64,000 nucleotides of DNA, taken from NCBI GenBank assembly GCA_964446115.1, contig CAYUNE010000008.1:122264-186263 (forward strand). The letters are read 5' to 3'. This document shows positions 1-7,955 of this stretch, piece after piece. A program made the position numbers and the translations under genes. The stretch comes from CAYUNE01 sp964446115 (GTDB taxonomy: Bacteria > Desulfobacterota > Desulfobulbia > Desulfobulbales > Desulfobulbaceae). Each line of letters opens with the position of its first letter. Position 1 is the stretch's first letter. The notes beneath the pieces were generated by a model. The model did not search any database, was not told the origin of the DNA, and worked only from the letters and a program-made list of their open reading frames with translations.

Positions 1-812
1 GTAACAGGATGTTCGGACCCATAGATTTTCGCCATGGTGTCACCGTTGAGTTTCAGTTGGGCCGTGGTACCGAAACCCGCCTGAGCCAGGGGATAATCAT
101 CGAGAAATATGGCCGAGGGAGAACCGGTGGCCTCCTTGAGGCGCTGCAACGGTCCGTCATGGTTGTTGATCAGTTTGCCGATGACCAGACTGCCGATGGG
201 ATCACCGAAGTCATCGGAGATCACACCTCCTGCGGCAATGACCAGCGCTCCCCTGCCGCCGGCATTCATTTTCCCCAGGCCCAATCCGTCAAGTACCTGG
301 GTGTCATACTTGAATATACCGTTGATCCGTAACTTTTCCGCAGCCAGTTTCCCCCGGGCAACGTCTGGAACCTGTTTGGCAAAACCGAGAAGCGCATATG
401 CCTTGTTTCCGGCCTGCGGTTTGACCTGGGCAGGATAGGCCGCCTGCAGCCTACCCTCAAGATCATGAATCAAGGCAAAATCAAAGCCGCTGCGCAGCGC
501 CTTTTTCTTCAGCAGCAGGGAGAGGGGTTTCAGCTGCTGGGACTCGATATTGGTGGCAACCGTGGGACTCTTGCAGAGATCATCCCGTTTATCAGCGATA
601 CGAAGACGGAGATCTTCGAAAAATGACTCCAGTATCTTGTGATGCCCAGCCACCACCTTTTCGGATTCCGCTCTTTTTTCAGCAATGAGCAGCTCGGTTT
701 TTTTGGAGATTCCCGAAGAGAGTTTCATGGATACGGTGATGGTGATTGTGCCGATAATCAACAGGGCCATCACGCAGTAACTTATAATGATCTTGGATTT
801 GATACTCTTCAT
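1..812 (-). CDS. Membrane sensor/transducer, N-terminal part (cut by window edge)
   Basis: The minus-strand reading frame is open from an ATG at 812 to the left window edge, giving about 270 residues with no stop, so the C-terminal half is missing. The product starts with a short positive stretch (MKSIKSK) followed by a hydrophobic segment at about residues 8-28, then a hydrophilic region of more than 230 residues that should lie outside the cytoplasm. A helical start (about 35-70) followed by a compact alpha/beta region resembles single or double CACHE-type ligand domains of methyl-accepting chemotaxis proteins or histidine kinases. The signalling domain that would decide between these lies beyond position 1. 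The upstream AGGA is rather distant from the ATG. Assignment as a sensor is an inference from topology; no ligand can be named. Confidence 0.6.
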   Translation of the reverse strand, partial: MKSIKSKIIISYCVMALLIIGTITITVSMKLSSGISKKTELLIAEKRAESEKVVAGHHKILESFFEDLRLRIADKRDDLCKSPTVATNIESQQLKPLSLLLKKKALRSGFDFALIHDLEGRLQAAYPAQVKPQAGNKAYALLGFAKQVPDVARGKLAAEKLRINGIFKYDTQVLDGLGLGKMNAGGRGALVIAAGGVISDDFGDPIGSLVIGKLINNHDGPLQRLKEATGSPSAIFLDDYPLAQAGFGTTAQLKLNGDTMAKIYGSEHPV

Positions 813-1130
813 CTTTTTTGTTATTCCTGGTTGATACCATTGGCTGCTACGTACCTCGACGATCTCTGCCCGCTGCCGGTTAGCCGGACGCAACCCAAGA
901 GATCGGCGGTAACCGGTCTAAAGGTTTGCAACCAGAGGGTATAATGTACCACTTGGCTGGAGGCGGCACTGAGGATCAATGATGATCCATGGCCGTTGCA
1001 ATTCCGCCGGGTGGATCGTCCTGTCCGGATTGCTTATAAAGCATAAAGTGTGCCATGAATACATTTTCAGCCGGCGGCAGTGAATAGAGTCGAAGGAACA
1101 ACCGCTTGCCTGCTGTGGACCTTGGGGAAA

Positions 1131-1188
1131 AAACAGCTGCGACTGTACACAAAAGCGGACTCGATCCACTTTTGTGCACAACCGCAGC
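1131..1188 (-). terminator. Long hairpin followed by a T run, minus-strand orientation
   Basis: Two 24-nt arms (1136-1159 and 1165-1188) flank a 5-nt loop and match at 20 of 24 positions. All four mismatches become G-U pairs if the minus strand is the transcript, so that RNA would form an uninterrupted 24-bp stem. On that strand the stem is followed after two bases by six T residues, the layout of an intrinsic terminator. It lies about 320 nt upstream of the sensor start, so it could end a transcript coming from the right or act as an attenuator in the sensor leader. Confidence 0.55.
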
Positions 1189-1280
1189 CGTCATGTTGTG
1201 CCCCTGTGCGTGGTTACGGTGGATCACCATCAGCTGCCGGGCCGAAAATCCAAGAGCGACCACAGCGATTACCAACGGAT

Positions 1281-1309
1281 TTGAATATTCTTCAATACTA
1301 TGATATCTT
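1281..1309 (+). promoter_or_regulatory. Possible promoter with overlapping TTGAA-N5-TTCAA dyad
   Basis: TTGAAT (1281-1286) and TATCTT (1304-1309) are separated by 17 bases, a weak sigma-70 match upstream of the XRE gene. The -35 is part of a dyad, TTGAA-N5-TTCAA (1281-1295), which would suit autoregulation by a small helix-turn-helix protein. This is inference only; the leader would be about 130 nt. Confidence 0.3.
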
Positions 1310-1449
1310 TCAGACTTCGTTACAGGGAGAAGGAAAAACAGACCCCTCGCCGGCAAGGAGAAGAGGCGGATTCCGGCCAAAGGCCGAAGTCGGAATCGGG
1401 TGAGGGGTTACGTCCACGGGAGTGGAGACTCGCGGGGGAGGACGAAACC

Positions 1450-1719
1450 ATGGCACAAAAAAACAAGATCAAGGTTCGCTACAACACCTGGGCCGACCCG
1501 GGAACGCTTTCCGATGAACTGCTCAAGGCCAGGCAAAGGGCCGGTCTGACCCAGGCAGAGGTGGCACGAAAGATGGGGACCCAACCACCGGCCATTGCCA
1601 GGCTGGAGGCTGGCGGGGGCAGAAAAAACCATTCTCCTTCCATCACCACCCTGCAAAAATATGCCGGGGCCGTGGGCTGCCGGCTGAAAATCAAACTGGT
1701 ACCGGATACCCCGAAATAA
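1450..1719 (+). CDS. Small XRE-family (Cro/CI-type) DNA-binding protein
   Basis: This is an 89-residue protein whose central part (about 22-75) is a five-helix XRE/Cro-CI helix-turn-helix; residues LTQAEVARKMGTQPPAIARLE form the two core helices. The C-terminal tail is short and basic, ending VGCRLKIKLVPD, which resembles HigA-type antitoxins and solitary XRE regulators. The ATG at 1450 is preceded by a GGGGGAGGA ribosome-binding site. The frame extends upstream, but that extension has no conserved look. No toxin-like gene sits directly beside it: upstream is the long intergenic region and downstream is the amtB/glnK scar on the other strand. It could be a lone antitoxin remnant or an autoregulated transcription factor. 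Confidence 0.75.
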   Translation: MAQKNKIKVRYNTWADPGTLSDELLKARQRAGLTQAEVARKMGTQPPAIARLEAGGGRKNHSPSITTLQKYAGAVGCRLKIKLVPDTPK

Positions 1720-1833
1720 AACGCAGGTCGGGCGGATTCCGGGCGAACACCTTACCCGGCCGTCCGCCTGTGCAACCGTGCGGGCCGGGTTAGCCGGCTG
1801 CAGGCGGAAAACTCCGGCTGCAGCCGGGGTATA

Positions 1834-2255
1834 TCAAAGCGCGTCGCGGTCCCGTTCGCCGGTACGGACCCTGACAACCCGCTCCACGGGCAGGACAAAA
1901 ATCTTGCCGTCGCCGATCTTGCCGGAGCGGGCCGCATTGACAACGGTCTCGATCACCTGTTCCACCTCATCGGCCCCGACAATGATCTTCATCTTGATTT
2001 GCCGGTGGTAACTCCCCTGAGACCAAGGTGTTTCAGACCGCCGACAAAACCGGCGATATCCGGCCCGAAGGCCATGGAATACCCGTAGGCCACCCAGATA
2101 ATGGAAATGAGTCCCAAACAGAAAAAGCTCTGCATGGTGGTGGACAGCACGTTTTTCGATCTGACAAGACCTCCGTAAAAGAGTGCCAGGCCGGGGGTCA
2201 TCAGCATGACCATTGCCGTTGCGACCAGCATAAACGCCGTATCACCTGTGTTCAT
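1834..2255 (-). pseudogene. Deletion scar: amtB 5' fragment joined to glnK/glnB 3' fragment
   Basis: Reading leftward from the ATG at 2255, the first ~80 codons encode the start of an ammonium transporter: two membrane segments with the Amt signature GLALFYGGLVRSKNVLS at about residues 22-38. The match ends abruptly near 2020 and the frame stops at 1989. A shifted frame then encodes the C-terminal half of a P-II signal protein (52 codons from the ATG at 1992, ending 1834), including the B-loop region KIGDGKIFVLPVE and the C-loop RTGERDRDAL. The P-II ATG overlaps the amtB stop as ATGA. An amtB-glnK pair has therefore lost the 3' part of amtB and the 5' part of glnK, including the uridylylated T-loop tip. 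Neither product can be functional as transporter or intact P-II protein. An RBS (AGGAGGATTGAACC) still precedes the amtB start. Confidence 0.9.
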
Positions 2256-2291
2256 GGTTCAATCCTCCTCTTGCTTGCAGTTGATGGACGG

Positions 2292-2319
2292 TGTTCCGTT
2301 GCCCTCGGCAGACGGAACA
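2292..2319. repeat. Inverted repeat in the former amtB leader
   Basis: The arms TGTTCCGTTGCC and GGCAGACGGAACA pair over 12 bp with a single bulged base and a 3-nt loop, about 37-64 nt upstream of the amtB start codon. There is no following T run in either direction, so this is more likely an operator or leader structure than a terminator. Confidence 0.5.
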
Positions 2320-2514
2320 GACAGTTCACCATCACCTAAGCAGGGATCGGGCCAACCTCACCGGTTTTCTCTCAACCAATTGAAATTCTGGTTATTTTAC
2401 CAAGCAAATCAAGGCTCGCGAGAAAATCAAATCAATGCATTTATGTAAAAATGAAATCGAAAAATTTACAGAATTGTCGATTGGGCAAAACAGGAAGAAA
2501 ATTTGGCGAAAGGA

Positions 2515-3552
2515 TCAGGGTAGGGTAAGTTGCTCGGGAGTGTTGACGTTGCGCCAGGAGATACGGAGCCCGGTTGGGGGGACGGGGGTGTGGACGGCGC
2601 TGTGACCGGTAATGCGGTTGATGCGGTAGCATCCGGCAAGGGCCATCTCTTCGAAGAGGGGACGGCAGCGGAAGTCATAATGGGCCAGTAACGGTTCAAC
2701 GCGGCCGTGGCCGTCGAGATCCGGCAGCAGGGCCCAGGCGCCGGGCCTGCGTTTTGCCAGCAGCCACTCCAGCGCTTCGGTTTGAATATCAGGCAGATCA
2801 CAGGCAGCCACCAGCCAGGTGACCGCAGGATTCCAACGCATGGCCGCAAGGATTCCGGCAAGCGGCCCCTGCACGCCCGGCGCATCAACAAGACGGACGG
2901 TTGCCCCAAGCCCCGAAGGCAGCTCGCCTTTGCCGGCGAGCACCAGCTTATCCGTCACCGGACCCAGTTTCGCCATCAGATGTTCAAGCCAGGTGCGCCC
3001 CTCTTTTTCGATCAGATGCTTGGGACACCCCATGCGCCTGCTGCGGCCGCCGATGAGCACACATCCCCACACCGGTGTCCGCAGCCAGGTTTCCCTGAGC
3101 CACCGGAGAATGAAGTCATACACCGCCTCCGTGTTGATCATGCTGCGTTCAAGGGTGAGCAACACCTCGCCGGCCCCCGGAGGCGGCTCGCTATATCCCT
3201 TGCCCAGCAGCCAGATTTTCGGCACCGGCGTGGAGCCATGTCCCTCAACCAGAACCAGGTCATGATCGCTGCAGAGTGATCCGAAAAGAGCCGGATAGCC
3301 GCCCTTGTCATGTCGCCGCCGGAAGTTCTCCTCGCCCAGCAGACAGACATCGGCACCGGTACGGTAAAAACGGTCGCTGTCCTTTCCCGGTTGATCAACC
3401 CGGACATTGTGGGCCCCGTCCTTGACCACGGCAACGCGCAGTCCCAGGTCAATGAACATGCGGGCCAGCTCTTCGATGAGGGTTGTCTTACCGGCCCCGC
3501 TTAAGCCGCAGATGCCCAGCACCGGCATGTTGTTGATCCGCTCCGTCATCAC
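2515..3552 (-). CDS. MobB-MobA fusion, molybdenum cofactor guanylylation
   Basis: This is a 345-residue two-domain protein. Residues 10-155 form a MobB-type P-loop GTP-binding domain with Walker A GLSGAGKT (16-23), VVKD (42-45) and VEGHG (102-106). Residues 162-345 form a MobA-type nucleotidyltransferase with GGRSRRMGCPK (168-178) and the metal-binding aspartate in AACDLPD (about 252). MobA transfers GMP from GTP to Mo-molybdopterin to make MGD for formate dehydrogenases and related enzymes; MobB assists. The gene lies 3 nt after mqnD, so it is probably the last gene of a three-gene minus-strand unit. The start is GTG at 3552 or ATG at 3549. Fused MobB-MobA proteins are known in several anaerobes. 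Confidence 0.88.
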   Translation of the reverse strand: MMTERINNMPVLGICGLSGAGKTTLIEELARMFIDLGLRVAVVKDGAHNVRVDQPGKDSDRFYRTGADVCLLGEENFRRRHDKGGYPALFGSLCSDHDLVLVEGHGSTPVPKIWLLGKGYSEPPPGAGEVLLTLERSMINTEAVYDFILRWLRETWLRTPVWGCVLIGGRSRRMGCPKHLIEKEGRTWLEHLMAKLGPVTDKLVLAGKGELPSGLGATVRLVDAPGVQGPLAGILAAMRWNPAVTWLVAACDLPDIQTEALEWLLAKRRPGAWALLPDLDGHGRVEPLLAHYDFRCRPLFEEMALAGCYRINRITGHSAVHTPVPPTGLRISWRNVNTPEQLTLP

Positions 3553-3555
3553 CCT

Positions 3556-4398
3556 CTACAGCTCCTCGGAAAAAACAGCGGCATCCCTGCCGCGGCGCAG
3601 GAGTTCCTCCACGGCCGCCCTGCCCTCCTCCCCCAGGCTCAGGGAAAAATCATTGACATAAAGATCGATATGGTTCCGCATCACCTTTATTTCCATTTCC
3701 CTGGCATGGCGCCGGATATACTCCTCGCAGTGGTCGGGATAGTTTCCGGCATGGAGAATCGACCGGCGGATGGCCGTTTCGATCTCGGCAATCTCAGCTT
3801 TATCCAGTGCGCGGGAAGCGGCGATACATCCCAGGGGAATGGGCAGGCCTGTTTCCTCCTCCCACCAGGCGCCGAGATCGACCAGTTGCTGCAGACCGTG
3901 CGCACCATAGGTGAAACGGCTCTCGTGGATGATGAGCCCGGCATCAACCCGGCCCCCGGCAACCGCAGGCATAATCTCGTCAAAGGGCATGGAAATCAGG
4001 TTGCGGCAACGTGGTGCATACAGCTTAAGCAGCAGGGCAGCGGTGGTCAGGCGGCCGGGAATGGCGATCCGCAGCTCCTCCAGGTTTGCAATCTCCTGTT
4101 CATCCGCGGCCACCAGCAGCGGGCCGCAGCCCCTGCCCAGGGCTGCACCGCTGTCAAGAATTCTGTACTTGTCCAGGACATATCCCATGGCATGAAAGGA
4201 GATCTTGGTGATGTCGAGGCGACACCCCAGGGCCCAGCCGTTCAAGGTTTCCACATCGGCCAGCACCTCGGGAGCAAGGGTAAGCCGCTGCAGGGGTATA
4301 CGCCCCTGGACCAGGGCACAGAAGATATGGGTATCGTTGGGACAGGGTGAAAACCCGATACTCACCCGCCGTTTCCGGATTGACTGGCGCCTCTTCAT
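3556..4398 (-). CDS. mqnD: 1,4-dihydroxy-6-naphthoate synthase, futalosine pathway
   Basis: This 280-residue protein has the periplasmic-binding-protein-like fold of the MqnA/MqnD family. The N-terminal signature SPCPNDTHIF (17-26) and TKISFHAMG (64-72) are characteristic of MqnD, which converts cyclic dehypoxanthine futalosine to 1,4-dihydroxy-6-naphthoate. There is no signal peptide, so the protein is cytoplasmic. The ATG overlaps the stop of mqnB by 4 nt (ATGA) and has an AGGAGGGGAGC ribosome-binding site, so the two genes are translationally coupled. The pair shows that this organism makes menaquinone by the futalosine route; mqnA, mqnC and mqnE are not in the window. Confidence 0.93.
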   Translation of the reverse strand: MKRRQSIRKRRVSIGFSPCPNDTHIFCALVQGRIPLQRLTLAPEVLADVETLNGWALGCRLDITKISFHAMGYVLDKYRILDSGAALGRGCGPLLVAADEQEIANLEELRIAIPGRLTTAALLLKLYAPRCRNLISMPFDEIMPAVAGGRVDAGLIIHESRFTYGAHGLQQLVDLGAWWEEETGLPIPLGCIAASRALDKAEIAEIETAIRRSILHAGNYPDHCEEYIRRHAREMEIKVMRNHIDLYVNDFSLSLGEEGRAAVEELLRRGRDAAVFSEEL

Positions 4399-5084
4399 CT
4401 GCTCCCCTCCTGCTGTTCCCGGGCCTTGAACAATTCCCTGAAAAGCAGAGCGGTAATTTTTCCGGCGCGTTCACACGCCCGGCGCAGCCGCCAGCGTCCA
4501 AGGTCGCGATCTTCCACCATATTGCTCACACAACGTAGTTCCAGACATGGAAGAGCAAAGTGGTTGCACACCCTGGCCACGGCAGCGCCCTCCATGTTTT
4601 CACACAACCCGCCATGGGTGTCGCGCAGCAGCCGGCCGCGTGCCGTGGTACCGGTGGCGCAGTTGACGGTGACAAAGGTTCCGGAATGAAAACTGATGCC
4701 CTGTCCGGCAAAAATCGTCTTTGCCCGCGCGAGCAGATCCATATCGAGGAAAAAATGTCCCTTCACCGGCAACACATCTTCGTCAAGGGCTTCGATACGT
4801 CCATCCAGACAGATGCCGAGATCCCCCACCACCTCCTCCCGGGCCAGGCAGATGTCCAGAAGGGCCGGAGACCCTTTTGGTCGTTCGGCTTCATAGGCAC
4901 CGGCAACCCCGAAGTTGATCACCCCGGTTACAGCGGCCGATTCCATGACGAGATATTCGGTGAGCCGCACCGCTGTTTCCAACAACCCCACACCGGTAAT
5001 CAGCTCCAGGTGCGTTGCCCATGGGGGGCATGCCGCCCGGAAGGGACGCATTTCAAATTCGGTTGCCGCGGTGATCAGGTACAT
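4395..5084 (-). CDS. mqnB: Futalosine hydrolase
   Basis: This is a 229-residue nucleoside-phosphorylase-fold protein. GVINFGVAGAY (54-64) is the conserved glycine-rich segment and CENMEGAAVA (161-170) carries the catalytic methionine-glutamate region of purine hydrolases; RCVSNMVEDRD (184-194) closes the active site. It removes hypoxanthine from futalosine in menaquinone synthesis. I chose the ATG at 5084 because the homologous region begins MYLITAATEFEM; the frame is open another 32 codons upstream, but those residues look unrelated. The gene is first in mqnB-mqnD-mobBA and diverges from queA. Confidence 0.9.
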   Translation of the reverse strand: MYLITAATEFEMRPFRAACPPWATHLELITGVGLLETAVRLTEYLVMESAAVTGVINFGVAGAYEAERPKGSPALLDICLAREEVVGDLGICLDGRIEALDEDVLPVKGHFFLDMDLLARAKTIFAGQGISFHSGTFVTVNCATGTTARGRLLRDTHGGLCENMEGAAVARVCNHFALPCLELRCVSNMVEDRDLGRWRLRRACERAGKITALLFRELFKAREQQEGSR

Positions 5085-5121
5085 GTCGGTAAAGAAAGTG
5101 TGCAGGTCTTCGGTGCAGGTG

Positions 5122-5150
5122 AGTGTAAAGTAGGTTATGGTTGTTTGCAA
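5122..5150 (-). promoter_or_regulatory. Candidate promoter for mqnB operon
   Basis: Reading leftward, TTGCAA (5150-5145), a 17-base spacer and TACACT (5127-5122) match sigma-70 at 4/6 in each box. The -10 lies about 38 nt before the mqnB ATG. Confidence 0.4.
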
Positions 5151-5191
5151 GAATTTCGCGTTCCCGCAAAAGGCGCGCAAGAACGAATACC

Positions 5192-6301
5192 ATGAAAGAC
5201 CGGTTCCTCACAGCATACTACGATTACGAGCTGCCGCCGCATCTCATTGCCCAGTATCCGGAAGAACGACGCGATGCCTCGCGTCTCCTGGCTCTGGACT
5301 GCCGGGCGGACTCCATCCGTCATTTACGCTTTCCTGATATCCTCTCCCTGCTTGACCCCGGTGACCTGCTGGTGGTCAATGACACCCGGGTCTTTGCCGC
5401 CCGCCTTCTCGGCCGCAAGGAAACCGGCGGCAAGGTGGAGATGTTGCTCCTTCACTTTCCCGAAATTACCTCAACACCAAACAGTGCTCAGCCGCAGACA
5501 GCCACAGCCACGGTTCTGCTCAGAAGCTCACGCCGCCCCCGGCCGGGCAGCCGACTCTTTTTTTCCGAAAATCTCGGCTGCCGGGTTGATAGCCTCCTGG
5601 AGGACGGCAAGGCAAAGGTCACCCTGTTCTTCAATCCGGGCGCTGACGGAAAGCTGGAAACACTCCTGGGAAAGACCGGCTCGATTCCCCTGCCCCCTTA
5701 CATCCAGCGTCCCGGGGGCGTAACAGAGGAGGATATCCACCGTTACCAGACCAGATACGCCGCCCGTACCGGAGCCGTGGCCGCACCCACGGCCGGCTTG
5801 CATTTCAGCGACCGATTACTCCGGGAAATCGCAACCCTGGGTGTGCGCCTGGCAACCATTACCCTGCATGTGGGCTACGGCACCTTTGCTCCGGTGCGTT
5901 GCCGGGATATCCGAGACCATGACATCCACGCGGAATATGTCGAAATCCCGGAGCGTACGGCCCAACTGATCAACCAGGCAAGCGGCGGAGGGCAACGTAT
6001 CTGGGCAGTGGGCACAACCACGGTGCGGGCCCTGGAATCCTTTGCCGATGACAACGGCCGTCTGATCCCGGGCAGAGGATGGTGTAATCTCTACATCTAC
6101 CCCGGTTACCGTTTTCGGCTGATCGACAACCTGATCACCAACTTCCACCTGCCGCGCTCCTCCCTTCTCTTTCTGGTCTCGGCCCTTGCCGGAGAGGAAC
6201 GTATTGCCCGCTGTTACCGCGAGGCCATCCAGGCAGGCTACCGATTTTTCAGCTACGGCGATGCCATGGCCATCATCACAACACCAAAAAAATCAAGCTG
6301 A
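5192..6301 (+). CDS. queA: tRNA preQ1(34) S-adenosylmethionine ribosyltransferase-isomerase
   Basis: This 369-residue QueA uses SAM as a ribosyl donor to convert preQ1 at tRNA position 34 to epoxyqueuosine. Family landmarks are LIAQYPEERRDASRLL near the N-terminus, LLVVNDTRVFAARL at about 63-76, the stretch ending GAVAAPTAGLHFS in the middle, and TNFHLPRSSLLFLVSAL near the C-terminus. Length is slightly above the usual 340-350 because of an insertion around residues 95-115. I chose the ATG at 5192 because the MKDRFLTAYYDYELPPHLIAQ opening is typical; the frame extends 17 codons upstream into the mqnB promoter region. tgt is not nearby. Confidence 0.95.
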   Translation: MKDRFLTAYYDYELPPHLIAQYPEERRDASRLLALDCRADSIRHLRFPDILSLLDPGDLLVVNDTRVFAARLLGRKETGGKVEMLLLHFPEITSTPNSAQPQTATATVLLRSSRRPRPGSRLFFSENLGCRVDSLLEDGKAKVTLFFNPGADGKLETLLGKTGSIPLPPYIQRPGGVTEEDIHRYQTRYAARTGAVAAPTAGLHFSDRLLREIATLGVRLATITLHVGYGTFAPVRCRDIRDHDIHAEYVEIPERTAQLINQASGGGQRIWAVGTTTVRALESFADDNGRLIPGRGWCNLYIYPGYRFRLIDNLITNFHLPRSSLLFLVSALAGEERIARCYREAIQAGYRFFSYGDAMAIITTPKKSS

Positions 6302-6315
6302 TCTTCCCCCGCCAT

Positions 6316-7635
6316 ATGTCCACCCGTTATCTCGACAAGAAAACCCATCGATTTTTCTTCACCGACTCCGGGGGAAAACGCCGGTCGTACGTGCTGATCT
6401 TCGGCGATGAGATCAGCCTGGTCCCCGGTGACGGAACCGGAACCGGAGATTGGGTGAGGGCCGTCTACCGCAACCGCACGGGCAAGATGAAAAAGCCGCG
6501 GCTTTCGGCACAACGGTCTCTGGAACTCTATTTTCTGGACGTGGGCCAGGGGGATGCCGCCTTCATCGTCACGCCGGGCGGCAGGAAAATTCTGGTGGAT
6601 GGCGGCCTGCGCAACCGGGCCCTGGGATTTCTCATCTGGAAATACCGGCTCGATCGACCGGCCAACTCCGTAGATCTCGACTGCCTCGTTCTCTCCCACG
6701 CCGACCTGGATCACCTGGAAGGACTTATTCCCATCCTGCGCCATCCGCGTATCCGGGTCAGACAGATCCTGCACAACGGCATTGCCCTGTTCAGGGGAGG
6801 ATTCAACACCAAACTGGGTCACAAAACCAGCGACAACCGACTCACCACCCTCCACAGCCGGGTCGGGGAGCTGCGGGGCATGGAGCTTGCCGATACCTTT
6901 GCCGCCTGGATCCGGGCGGTGCGGGAATCAGGAGCGGCCTACGGGGCCGTCCATGCCGGGGCCCGAATCCCTGACATTGGCGATACTGCCGTGGATCTGG
7001 AATTTCTCGGACCGGTTGTCAAAAGAGAAAACAACAGCCTTTCCCTGCCCTGGTTCAGGGACAAGGCCCGTACCATCAACGGCCATTCCGTGGTCTTCAG
7101 ACTTTGCTACAACAAAGTCCGCGTTCTCTTTTCCGGAGATCTCAATCCACCGGGAGCGGCAAGGCTGCTGGCCCACCACGGTCCCTCCGGCTTCGATGCC
7201 CACATCTTCAAGGCCCCCCACCACGGCTCCCATGAATTTCACCCGCCCTTTTTCCGGGCGGTGCGGCCGATGATCACCGTGGTTTCCTCCGGAGACGCAC
7301 CGGACCACGGCCATCCCCGCGCCTCGTTTCTCGGCGCCGTCGGTCGGGTGGGACGCTCAAGGCATCCCCTGATTTTTTCAACGGAAATTGCAGCAACCTT
7401 TCGGGATTTCGGCAACGGATCAGCGGCGGAACCAGCCGATATAATGGCGGATTCCACCCTGGCCGCCCTCGACTACTCCACAAACGAGGCCAATCGCCTT
7501 GCCCGCCACTCCTTCAAAAAGATCCTGCCGGGCATGATCAACGTCCGCACCGACGGCCGCATGATCTATGCGGCCCGCCGGGTGCAGGCCGGCTATCAGT
7601 GGGAATCATACGGTCCGCTGCGACCGGTGGAGTGA
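6316..7635 (+). CDS. ComEC/Rec2-like soluble metallo-beta-lactamase-fold hydrolase
   Basis: This 439-residue protein has the metallo-hydrolase core LYFLDVGQGDAAFIV (71-85), the metal-binding motif SHADLDHLEG (127-136), FSGDLNPPG near 270-280 and KAPHHGSHEF near 300. These are the motifs of the soluble nuclease-like domain of ComEC, but there are no ComEC transmembrane segments and no Competence domain. The N-terminal 65 residues and the C-terminal 90 residues are unlike the core and are not recognised. The gene follows queA after 14 nt and is probably co-transcribed. Free-standing proteins of this type are common, and some belong to defence or DNA-processing loci, but nothing beside this one supports such a role. 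Substrate unknown. Confidence 0.75.
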   Translation: MSTRYLDKKTHRFFFTDSGGKRRSYVLIFGDEISLVPGDGTGTGDWVRAVYRNRTGKMKKPRLSAQRSLELYFLDVGQGDAAFIVTPGGRKILVDGGLRNRALGFLIWKYRLDRPANSVDLDCLVLSHADLDHLEGLIPILRHPRIRVRQILHNGIALFRGGFNTKLGHKTSDNRLTTLHSRVGELRGMELADTFAAWIRAVRESGAAYGAVHAGARIPDIGDTAVDLEFLGPVVKRENNSLSLPWFRDKARTINGHSVVFRLCYNKVRVLFSGDLNPPGAARLLAHHGPSGFDAHIFKAPHHGSHEFHPPFFRAVRPMITVVSSGDAPDHGHPRASFLGAVGRVGRSRHPLIFSTEIAATFRDFGNGSAAEPADIMADSTLAALDYSTNEANRLARHSFKKILPGMINVRTDGRMIYAARRVQAGYQWESYGPLRPVE

Positions 7636-7637
7636 TT

Positions 7638-7955
7638 TCAGAAAGGCGGGGCAATGGTCACCAGGATACGCATGTCGGTCTTTGCCCGTACGCCGTGGGG
7701 CTCGCTGATCTCGCTGACCAGGATATCGCCGGTATCCGCTTCAATGGCGGCATCGTTTTCCGCCAGAAACTCTCCTTTGCCCTCCACCACCTGAATGGTG
7801 AGCTGGCCCTCGGCGGGATGGGAGTGGACCGGAAAGACCTGGCCGGCCCGCAGGTTGAAATTCAGGACTCGGAAATAGGGAGAATCGTGGAGGAGAAAAC
7901 GCTTGATACCGTTCTCCTTGAACTCCCGGGTTTCACTGAGATGCAGGGTTTTCAT
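7638..7955 (-). CDS. Small single-domain cupin protein
   Basis: This is a 105-residue protein with one conserved cupin barrel. Motif 1 is PVHSHPAEGQLTIQVVEGKGEF (about 42-63), with two histidines and a glutamine where a glutamate often sits; motif 2 is GDILVSEISEPHGVRA (about 76-91), with the last metal-binding histidine. It probably binds a metal ion. Cupins of this size occur as small sensors, isomerases or dioxygenase-like proteins, and no substrate can be assigned. Its start overlaps the 3' end of the upstream membrane-protein gene by 23 nt, indicating co-expression. It converges on the ComEC-like gene with 2 nt between stops. Confidence 0.7.
   Translation of the reverse strand: MKTLHLSETREFKENGIKRFLLHDSPYFRVLNFNLRAGQVFPVHSHPAEGQLTIQVVEGKGEFLAENDAAIEADTGDILVSEISEPHGVRAKTDMRILVTIAPPF

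Larger units (their letters stand above)
813..1449. other. 637-bp intergenic region with hairpin and candidate promoter
   Basis: This region separates the leftward sensor gene from the rightward XRE gene. Frames open on both strands here have no recognisable family features, and one runs through the strong hairpin at 1136-1188, so I do not call a gene. The region holds that hairpin and a weak promoter-like pair at 1281-1309. Confidence 0.5.

Noticed and set aside
976..1380. 134-codon minus-strand frame in the region left of the XRE gene
   Set aside because: It runs through the perfect hairpin at 1136-1188, has no family features, and the encoded sequence reflects the inverted repeat.
6316..7635. 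Metallo-hydrolase gene as part of a defence or competence system
   Set aside because: Motifs are ComEC-like, but there is no membrane domain and no neighbouring DNA-uptake or defence gene.
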